Part shown: piece after piece, positions 55,136 through 64,000 of the stretch
Numbering within the stretch: the first letter of the stretch is position 1
Layout of the letters: every line of letters begins with the position of its first letter
Assembly: GCF_023053635.1 (NCBI RefSeq)
Contig: NC_086178.1
Coordinates: 93,604,226-93,668,225 of the forward strand
Source of the DNA: Elgaria multicarinata webbii
Taxonomy: Eukaryota; Chordata; Lepidosauria; Squamata; Anguidae
Direction: 5' to 3'
DNA: 64,000 nucleotides
Program-made: the position numbers and the translations under genes
The notes under the pieces: generated by a model
What the model was told of the DNA's origin: nothing
Database searches by the model: none
The model's input: only the letters and a program-made list of their open reading frames with translations

Positions 55136-58100
55136 TGGATCCCCCCTGCTCTAACACACCCACACACACCCTTTTGATTTTCCAAAAGCTGCCGTTTTGT
55201 TTTCTGCTACTTAACCCATACTGGAAATTTTGTAGCAACTAGCTAAATATGGCAGTTTCCACTCAAGATTCAGTCGATGTCTTTTCCACAATTATGCTCA
55301 CCCAAGGAGGTGAGGAGGGAGTGGTCATCCTCAGAGTGGTAATGTGAAGTGGTCCTTAGTTTTCCCAGAGTGAAAATCAGCAGAATTCCAAAGTTATTGT
55401 TAATATACATTGGCTTAAAATTAACCTCATGCAAAAATGTATAGGATTAGTAATACATTGCTCCTCTACATAACCTATACATAGGTTATGTGTTAAAACA
55501 GAAATTCAGTATGTGATCCTGTCTCTGAACCTGAAAAACCCCAAGGTGGTTTAAAAAGAAAGAATAGTTCCAAGCATAAAAACCACACGTGAACTAGAGA
55601 CGTTTGTTAAATCAACAGCAAACAGCTGTTCCGTAGAGATCAAATCTATATTTTAAAAAATATTCAACTGACTAGTTTTTCTGATAGAGATGCTAGAACA
55701 CTAACTACTTTAATTATATCTCAAACAGTATCTTTAGCATTTAGAGATGGATAGCAAGTTTTCAACGTTTGATATTATTTCCCCCGCAACATAAGCCACC
55801 TCACACAAGTTACAGAAGTTAGCAAGCGCTTATCTACATACCTGGGTTGCCAACGAGCCAGCCAAAAAACAGTCTAGCCAGGTTTTTATATTCCATTTTC
55901 AAGTCCGCTGCCAGAAAAGCCAAACTCCACAGTTCACCACCACAAGCAGCCTTTTCTAACTGTTAAAACAATAGTTTTTTAAAACAGTTGGTGTGGAGAA
56001 CCTCTGGCCTTCCAGATGCTGGACTTCAACTCCCATCATCCCTGATCATTGGACATGCTGGCTGGAGCTGATGATAGTCAGAGTTCAACAACTTCTGGAA
56101 GGCAATAAGTTCCCCACCCCATGCTTTAGGTTAACAGACAGCCTTTTCCTCTGGGCTTGGCTCCTGGAGCTGGTAAAACAGTTCAATTCTGCCCTCTAAA
56201 CCACCAAATACCCAGATTCACATTCATTTCAGAACAAATTAAAAAAAAAACACAACAAGGCCCACTTGGTTCAATTTTTGTTTGTTCTGAAATTAGTAAA
56301 AAAATTGTACTTTTTGTTACTCATATATTTCTATTTGAGGCTGGGAAGGCAGCTGTTTCCTAGCGGCCTCCATTTTATTTACCCAGAATGCCCTATGCCT
56401 TCTCAGAGGGTAAAAATGGTGGGTTTCTGCAGCCTAGCATGCCCAGCCACCCAGAAAAAAAGAAAAATGCAGGTTGGGGATGGCCCTGGAGGTGGTGGGG
56501 AGCAAGAGGCAGTGTTTTGTCTGTGCCTTGTGTGTGTTGCATGTGTGTTTGTGTTTCTCTATGAGCGTCACCACTTTGCCTTCTGTGAAATAGGTATTGT
56601 GCTTTGTTGTTAGGGCAAGTATATGATTTAGAATTTGGGACTCAGATCCCACCTCAGTCTTGTACTCAGTTTCTCGGTAAAGTTACTAGTCTCTAACTCA
56701 TCAGTTTGTCCTCTGTTGGAGAGCATGCTTGCCCTCTGCTCTGTTGGAACAGGAACGTGTGGGCTTGAGAGTGGTTTTGTGTTTTGGCGCTCAGAGCCCA
56801 CTTCTGCCTTAGATTCATGGGCAAGTTACATTTCTTTTTGTCTCAACAGTTTGCCTTCTGAGAAATGGGTGTTTTGTGAGTAGCCACATCCCCACCCCAT
56901 AGCAGCCATTTTGCAAATGGGGATGCCCTCCATGACAGCCATTTTTGATGAGCACCCATGACACTCTAAGCATTCCAAATGCGCCCACAGACACAAAAAG
57001 GCAGAGGACCCCTGAATATCATGTGAGGACCTTACTAGTTTTTTTTCTGACTATATGATTGACTACTCTTACCTGCAAACAAACAATATGACAGGGAGAA
57101 GGCTGGACTACAGCCCTTCTTTCTGTTATCTAGCTTTCATATTGCATATAGGACCATTCAATCATGTGAGCAGTTCTGAAGTGATACAGTCCAGAAAAAG
57201 CTTTACCACCTCATCTGCTAGGCCATAGTTGTGTAGGGTGATTTTTGTGATCATCTGTCCAGACCTCTGTGGGTTAGCAGTTAGGAGGGTGATGTATGTA
57301 ATTCCCTTGTTTCTCACAGCAGTTGCTTCACGCTGAGGCCACAGGAGACGTTAAGCAGATGTGTTGCAAAGCCATGCAATAAAAACACAGAATTAACCAT
57401 TTACCGCCCACTCTTATACACATTTCCAGCGGGGCTATCGCCTTCTCCGTGAAGTGTCCATGGAACAGGCCGTTGTCTCAATGACTCCTCACCTGCCTCA
57501 AGAACTGTACTGTTATGTCAGAGACACAACACAATACTGTAATTACTGGGCCACATTTCAAGAATCTCCACCATTAAGTGGCACAGTTAGCTGGAGTGGT
57601 GGGCGGGTTCGTTAATCAATTGATAGCTTTATTCTATGCCTCCCGCAAAAGATGTGCTATAAACTTTTTTCATGCAAATTGTACTGTGTGCTTAGTATTA
57701 TGTGAAAATGAGATACATTTAGGGAAATCATGAGCTCACACAAGAAGGATATTTTTTTTCTATTAAGATAATGGGGAGACCTACAGCACAATCCAGCCAA
57801 AGCTAAATATTGACATTGTTAATTTGTTTTTGCATTCCAATGGCACTTACTGTTAAACTGAAATCAATGGGATGTACAGATAGATAACCTTTGACTGGAT
57901 CATGCCTCAAGTATTTCACAAAATATCTTTAAAACAGCAAGATCATGTGGACACCCGGGTTTCCACTACCTTTATTCTTCTTGGTTATCAGTGTCCAGTT
58001 TCTGTAGCCTACCTATCATTGCTGACATCAGCCTGGAGAGGAAATCGTGGTTGGGATGTGCTAGTGCTGCTAACATTTTCTGTACCAACAGACCAGGACT

Positions 58101-58150
58101 GTCAAACCATTATTATTCTGATTGGTTCGTTTTACCCAAATAGAAACACA
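55136..58150. other. Anonymous intergenic DNA
   Basis: Only a family B MITE (55993-56122) is recognised. Frames of 115 and 121 residues (56266-56613 and 57902-58267) have no family resemblance. Confidence 0.5.
55993..56122. mobile_element. Palindromic MITE, family B
   Basis: GGAGAACCTCTGGCCTTCCA, GGACTTCAACTCCCATCATC, ATTGGACATGCTGGCTGGAG and the return arm AGAGTTCAACAACTTCTGG. Confidence 0.7.
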
Positions 58151-58167
58151 ACTAATGCCCATAGTCT

Positions 58168-58325
58168 TTTAAAAAACCAGTTGCGGTGGAACATGGATGG
58201 GAGGGTGCTGTTGCACTTATGTCCCGTTTATGGGTTTCCTTTGAGCAGCTTGTTGGCCTCTGTATGAACAGAATGCTGGACTAGATGGACTTTGGTCTGA
58301 TTCAAAATGGCTCTTCTTATGTTCG
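58168..58325 (+). repeat. CR1 3'-end fragment
   Basis: CCAGTTGCGGTGGAACATGG, GAATGCTGGACTAGATGGAC and GGCTCTTCTTATGTTCG. Confidence 0.8.
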
Positions 58326-58345
58326 TAGACTTCCTGGGAAGCTAT

Positions 58346-58409
58346 GATTATTTATTTATTCATTGGATTTTTATACCACCCAATAGCCAAAGCTATTGGG
58401 TGGTTTACA
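58346..58409 (-). repeat. L2 3'-end fragment
   Basis: TTTATTTATTCATTGGATTT, ACCACCCAATAGCC and TATTGGGTGGTTTAC: reversed terminal hairpin, adjacent to the CR1 fragment. Confidence 0.7.
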
Positions 58410-58477
58410 GTCATTCACACCTAACCATTATAAGCTATTCGATTTATATGTGTCCAACTCAGAACAGTCCATTAGCT

Positions 58478-58563
58478 GCAGTCCTAAATACTTACTAGGG
58501 AGTCAGTTCCATGGAACACATTGGGACTTAGTTCAAAGTAAATGTGCATAGGACTGCACTGTG
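58478..58563. mobile_element. Short palindromic MITE, family C
   Basis: GCTGCAGTCCTAAATACTTA to AGTAAATGTGCATAGGACTG. Confidence 0.65.
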
Positions 58564-58900
58564 ACAGTGACAGAGCAGGGGGAAATTGCTCCATAACTTG
58601 TCACCACAGGTTGACACACTGAATGTTAACATAACAGTTCTGGAAGTTCCCAGAAAGCAGATGTCGCTAAATAAGGTTTCCACTGGGTGAGGATGGGCCT
58701 TCATTGACCTGCATAGCTCTATTTCCCCTTTCCATGGCTAAGAAAACTAGAATTCAATAACATTGCCATAGTATCATTCGTGTCATGATTGTAAGGGCAA
58801 GGATGGATAATTAGTCACACTTGACATGCAATGTTCTTCTTACAAATGGAACTATCAGTCCTCACAGCCAATTTACACTCTCACCTGGTTCTCATGTAAT

Positions 58901-59319
58901 TAGGGTGACCAACTGTCAGGATTTCCCCGGATTTGTCCTGGTTTTTGTTCTTTCCATGGTGTCAGGGGGGATTTTCTATAATTTTCAATAATGTCCTGGA
59001 ATGACACACCTTCCTCTTTAAGGCTGCCATTAGCATGGCAGGAGGGAATGACATGCTTTCTTGAGGCACGTCATTCCCCCACCCCGAGCTCCAATTGAAG
59101 TCTTAAAGGGGAAAGTGGGTCATTCGTGGACATTATAGAAAAGGCCCCAATTGGAGTGGGTGGTGGTGGTGCAGAATGAAATCCTTTCCCCTCCTCCACT
59201 CCAATCGGGTTCTTTAAGGTGGCAGGGGAATAAAGTACTTTCTGCAGGACTCGGAAAGCTGGTTCCCTCCACACACACTAGGTGTCCTCTTTTTTGGTTT
59301 CCCAAATATGGTCACCCTA
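58901..59319. mobile_element. hAT-type MITE with perfect 8-bp target duplication
   Basis: This 419-bp element starts TAGGGTGACCA and ends TGGTCACCCTA. CATGTAAT flanks it exactly at 58893-58900 and 59320-59327, the 8-bp signature of hAT integration. It contains no transposase frame and so is non-autonomous. Confidence 0.88.
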
Positions 59320-59479
59320 CATGTAATGACAAATCAGAATATGGGTTGAGTGTCGGTTGTGGTTGAATTGTGGGTTGTCATTGCATGCACTATGTGTTGT
59401 TAACCACGAACAACCCAGAAAGAGAATCCATGTTGGGTTGTGAACTCATACACAAATCATAGCACGCACACAATTCAAG

Positions 59480-59985
59480 GCAATACTCTGTATTCCAAAA
59501 GTATTCCAGAAGATCCCTGAAGGTGGGCAGACTTATGGAGGAGCAGGAGATCCTTTGAATACCCTAAGTCCAAGCTGTTTAGGGCTTTAAATGATAATAA
59601 CCACTATACTTTGAATTGGGCCTAGAGGACTTGGGACTCAGAGATGGACAGTAGTACAGTACATGATTTTCATGTAGAATGTGTGTGTGTTTGGGGGGGG
59701 GACTTATGACCCTCTAGACGTTTTGGCCTACAACTCCCTTCAGCCCTAGCCAGCATAGCCAATGGTGGGGAATGATGGGAACTGTACACCAAAAATCTAG
59801 AGGGCCACAGGTTGCCCGCCCCTGATGTAGGTCCCCAGTTCAATCCTAGGAAGCTACAATATTGGAGTAATGTGCTCCAAACAGCAATCGACTGACAGCA
59901 GACTGACCACCGCACTCTGAACCAGCAGTGGCTTCCAAACCACCTTCAAAGGCAGCTCCCTGTAGATTATATATCTCATCCGATA
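59480..59985. repeat. Unidentified old repeat split by a family B MITE
   Basis: GTTTAGGGCTTTAAATGATA, TTGAATTGGGCCTAGAGG and TGCTCCAAACAGCAATCGAC resemble a recurrent reptile repeat I cannot name. A MITE interrupts it at 59702-59824. Confidence 0.4.
59702..59824. mobile_element. Palindromic MITE, family B
   Basis: ACCCTCTAGACGTTTTGGCC, TACAACTCCC and AGCCAGCATAGCCAATGG pair with GATGGGAACTG and AAAATCTAGAGGGCCACAGG. Confidence 0.7.
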
Positions 59986-60795
59986 CTCAGAGCTCTCTGT
60001 GGCTTTCACAACTATGTACAGTTTTACAAGGGATAAGAAGAAAGCGCAAGCTTTTTCCTCACCATGTTCCAGACAGTCAGAGTCTTTGACACCTGTCCAT
60101 AGCACAGCTGTTTTTTGTGAGGTAAGGAAGTCTTGCTAGGGGAGGGGTGTGTGCCCAGCAAGAGTTGCCCAGGGGGCACTGCTTAGAAACCCTTTGCCCT
60201 TGTTGAGAAAGAGCAAAAGTCTGGCATAAAAAAGCCTCTTCGTATTGCCTGCCCAGTTCACTAAAAGTATTCCAGACTGAATCAAACAAATAACAGACAT
60301 TTAATTCCAGTTGTTTTTGGTACTTGACCTATCATTGAAGAATTCCATAAAACGTCAGCCAAATACCGAAACAGTATCAGTAGGAGTGCAGAGGCGAGAG
60401 AAGAATTATAGGCAAGTTGCATCAAATAGATAGTTTTCACAATGATACGTCCCTGCCTTTTACAACTAACATTTACTTATGAGCTTGCAATTAACTTACC
60501 CCATAAACATCCTGCTGTTATGGTGTGCCCTCTGAATATAGTTATCTTTGTCAAATAGTGAATGGAATGGAATGCACCTCTAATGTAGGAAGGACAGATA
60601 ATTGATAGCGGGATGGGATCATCATGTCTACCCATATGTCTCCACCCCCACGCCTCACAATCCACACCTCCAGTCACAATGCAGGAAACATTGGGATGGC
60701 AGCCTTTGGGGACCCCACTCCCCAGTTAGATTTCCACCCAGTTGGTTACCCACAAACACAGTTCATGGAGAAATATCAAATGTAACAAAAGGTTT

Positions 60796-61197
60796 AACTA
60801 AAACTTGACTGGGTTACTTTTAACTGTAGGTGGGCCTGTTCAGACAACACACTAAGCCATGATTAGGTTGCTTTTGCAGCAAATGGTTAGTGAGCATGTT
60901 TAAACTGTGGTTATGTAGTCACCATGGTTAGGAATAGTTCACACGACATACTAAGCCATAATGTTTAGATCAAAATGCTTAATCACCATGGCTTAGCATA
61001 TTGTCTAAGGTTTGGTGTCTCTTAATCCCTTCATGATTTATTTACAGGCCATATGTTATGGCATATCTTTGGACTTTGGCCAACACCTGTGTTTATAAAG
61101 GTGTATAGAATCTTAAAAAAGTTATTTTGTTAAATTTACAGCTAGAGAGTTCCTTTCTGAGAAATAACTAAACTTTGACTGGGTTACTTTTAACTGC
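60796..61197 (+). repeat. Direct repeat of ~30 bp around the 60.8-kb MITE
   Basis: TTGACTGGGTTACTTTTAAC with preceding AACTAAA occurs at about 60796-60826 and again at about 61167-61197, spaced 371 bp. The MITE lies between. Confidence 0.75.
60832..61008. mobile_element. hAT-like MITE, family A
   Basis: GGGCCTGTTCAGACAACACA and ACTAAGCCATGATTAGG to ACCATGGCTTAGCATATTGT. The right end is eroded. Confidence 0.75.
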
Positions 61198-61642
61198 GAT
61201 TTAACTCCCCCAGCAACACATAACTATAACGCAGTGCAAACTTGGACGTTGATCCAAAAGTCACGGTAAATCGCAGCTACGAATATGCGTATTATTGTGT
61301 TAAAAAACCAGCGCTGCGGTGAATGGACAGCTGTGTCATGTGTCCTGCACGTTTAAGTTGGGGTAAAGAACCGTATAGACATTCCCGGTGTCTCTTTATC
61401 ACTTCATGCAGGCCCAGTTCAAGGCATCCTGCTGCCTCAAGCATGGAGGCAGTGCCAGCGCTGGTGCTGCCACCCTGCTTCTTCTGGAGGGTGGTGGTGC
61501 TTCGCTTCCTCATTGCCCTCTCCCTATTTGCCAGCTGTGGGGGCCTCCCAGCAGAGTCAGCCAAAACTTTATGAGAGGTCCCAGCTGTGGGAGTGATATT
61601 TCAGCTGGCTCTATCAGGAGGCCCCCGCAGCTGAAAAGACCC

Positions 61643-61925
61643 TAAGAGGAGCTATGCTGGATCAGACCAAGAGTCCATCTAGTCCAGCACTCTATTCACA
61701 CAGTGGTCAACCAGCGGTGACCAGGGACCCACAAGCAGGACACAGTTCAACAGCACCTTCCCACTTGTGTTCCCCAGCAACTAGTGTATACGTTTGCTCA
61801 GGAGTCTTTGGTGAGGGACTTTATCAAAAGCCTTTTGGAAGTCCAAGTAAAAAATGTCCACCGCATCTCCCCTGTCTACATGTCTATTGACATCTGTTGA
61901 TGAAGAAGGTAGAAGCTGGTAATCA
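61643..61925 (-). repeat. CR1 LINE fragment with an internal deletion
   Basis: On the minus strand it encodes DAVDIFYLDFQKAFDKVPHQ, RT motif A of CR1, and then jumps to the CR1 3' UTR (CACAAGTGGGAAGGTGCTGT, GACTCTTGGTCTGATCCAGC). The middle and end of the RT domain are missing. Confidence 0.85.
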
Positions 61926-64000
61926 GGGAGGCGGATGCCGGAGAAGGAGTCACTAGTGGCAGCTCTTCTCAAAAGTCCACAATTGCAAAAGTTTATATTG
62001 CTTAAAGTGAATATTCTCTGGCTGCTCAAGCATTCTCCAAATGTTTCTAATCTGTATTTGAAACCAAGGGCTTCACCCCACAAGGCTAAAATCCCACATC
62101 CTTACCCGAGCTTCTGCTTCCAGTTTCTTTGCGGGATTAAGATTAGCTCTTTTACATGGTGGGTACATGCTTTGAATCAAGGACTTCCTTTCTTAGCAAA
62201 GTTTTATATGTTTCATTATACAGCCACTAGATGGTACTGTTGATATATCAGATTAATGATCCTTATTGGGTTATCTTCAATAATTTTAAAAGCGAGATAA
62301 AGATTTAAAAAATGTGGGAGACATCCTGGAGGTTGACGATGTAGTGTACAGGATCCGCAAAATTCCATGACTGACCAATCACATTCATGCAATAAAAGCC
62401 TCATGTAGAAATGTTTCCAGAAATATCCCATTTCAATATTTGATATTTAACAGTCGATATGTCACAATATTTGACGTTTAGTATTTGCTATTTGAAAGTC
62501 TTGATAGCTAATATGCCATGACTTATTGCAGTGGTTTTCAAACATTTTAATATCGGGGGGAAAACATTCTACACTGACATCCACCAGGAACCTTGGTGTG
62601 TCTGTTACAGAAATGTTGCAGGAGATTCTGGAGCATACTGTGTGTGGGGTGGGGTGGAGGTATTAGTTAGCCAATGTTGGACTAGAACTGGGAAAGTACC
62701 AAATTAAAATCTCCATGCAGTTCTGAAACTCACTGAATGAGCTTGGATCAGACACTCTCATTCTAACGTACTTCCCAATGTTATCTTTACTGTGTGCAAA
62801 ATGTACAAGACCCTGAGCTCACTGGAGGATGGATGGTGTAAAAAATACAAAAATAGTCTAGGGTAAACACACTCACAGTTGGGGTCCACTTTACTCATTC
62901 TGAACTGCAAGTGTTCCTAGACCACATCCTCATTCTCCTGTGGTTGTGCATTACAGAACAAGTAGTGCTTTTTCGCTATTGTTTTAAATTGGGAAACCCC
63001 ACATGTGTTTCTAAAACATCCAACATTTCTCAACGTACTGGTATAATGGTAATTGTTTAGTACTTATATCTCCCATTTCCATCGTGAAATTCCACCTGAT
63101 CATGCATTAGGTTTCTATGTGGTTTCACTTCTGGGCACTATCCACATTGAAATCTACTACGCTTCAGCAAGGTGGGTTATCAGACCATACTGTTAGCAAG
63201 TATATTATACTTGATAATATTTGATGGTTGGCATGCATGCAATAGTATTTAATACTAGGTAGTACTCAGTAGTGGCATGTAATTATATTTTCCCCCATTT
63301 TGTAGCATAAACACACTATCATTTTTAGTATTTGACAATTGTCAGCTACGAACTTTTATGCAATTTCATGTCTGAAGCATGCTAAATTCAAAACAATCAA
63401 GACATGCTCTCTAGCCTCGAACACAGTTCTGAATCGGATCCAACCTGCCAGAGCTAATTTGGGGCTAGGGGACTGCAGGAATAGGGAAGAATGCTCCTCT
63501 GGGTCAGCTTTTTGTGGCTGGAAGGAGCCCTTCTGTCCACAGAAGGCAGATCCTAGATCCAACCTAATGAGCATACAAACACAGTACAAAACACATAGTT
63601 AACTACCACTTCGGAAAGAGTAAGTCTTGAAAAACTGAACCAAAGAATATTGAATGAATGGACTCTTAGAAATCAGAAATCCCCAACCAGCTCAGCTGCT
63701 GTCCCCAAGTCCTGAGCAATAGAACTTTTGAATGACAAGTAGCATAAAACCAGATTCACATATATGGCATGTGGGCAACAGTGGTGTTGCTGCTGGGTTT
63801 TTTTCCATATCTCAGCCAAGAAGTGGAAAAACTGATCATATACTTCAGCTTGCTGAGTATTGAATAGTATGAGCACACAGGAAGAGGTCAAACACCCCCT
63901 TATTTACAAGACTCTCATACGCTAGTGGGTAGATCAATAAAATCTGAGTTTTATTTTCCATTGTTTTTAAGCTTCTTGGTGTTTTCTGATTATGTTGTTG
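61926..64000. other. Anonymous intergenic DNA
   Basis: No recognised gene or repeat. If synteny with mammals holds, KIFBP should lie beyond this edge, but I find none of its exons here. Confidence 0.5.

Noticed and set aside
39500-64000. Search for KIFBP exons upstream of SRGN
   Set aside because: No frame resembled KIFBP; the gene is probably outside the window.
1-64000. CRISPR arrays, toxin-antitoxin or phage-defence modules
   Set aside because: The repeats are eukaryotic transposons and microsatellites; no spacer-repeat regularity and no operons.

Overview
The window is vertebrate nuclear DNA, most likely from a squamate reptile (a lizard more than a snake). It has spliced host genes with long introns, one CpG island, and a repeat mixture typical of squamates: L2-type, CR1 and BovB (RTE) LINEs, a tRNA-derived SINE resembling Sauria SINEs, and many short hAT-like and Harbinger-like DNA transposons. 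There is no bacterial, plasmid, phage or CRISPR content.

Two protein-coding genes can be read exon by exon, both on the minus strand. VPS26A (retromer cargo-core subunit) occupies 214-18516. Its nine coding exons assemble with canonical splice sites and consistent phases into 327 residues, the length I recall for human VPS26A. Its promoter lies in a CpG island at about 17930-18790. SRGN (serglycin, the secretory-granule proteoglycan) occupies 24739-39375, with three coding exons giving 149 residues. SRGN is upstream of VPS26A in the same orientation, about 6 kb apart, the order and orientation I recall for the human chromosome 10 locus. The two genes share no pathway; the linkage is conserved synteny.

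Layout: 1-213 VPS26A 3' UTR; 214-18516 VPS26A, with intron 1 (10163-18513) holding a CR1 LINE with a BovB copy inside it, a 250-bp palindrome and several MITEs; 18517-24447 promoter island, a SINE and anonymous intergenic DNA; 24448-39375 SRGN, whose 11.9-kb intron 1 holds several inverted-repeat DNA transposons, one of them GC-rich; about 39480-39500 a candidate SRGN promoter module; 39500-64000 intergenic DNA dominated by repeats. The main item in the last region is a nearly intact L2-type LINE at about 51405-55135 whose coding region is broken by a single frameshift and whose 5' end carries two tandem ~152-bp units.

I found no convincing new biological system. The most useful second-look items are the nearly whole L2 element with its 5' tandem units and GC-rich hairpin, the reduced Ser-Gly array of SRGN, the ETS/CRE pair upstream of SRGN, the start-codon-only coding exon of VPS26A, and several long palindromes. 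Repeat boundaries and superfamily names were set by eye and are approximate.
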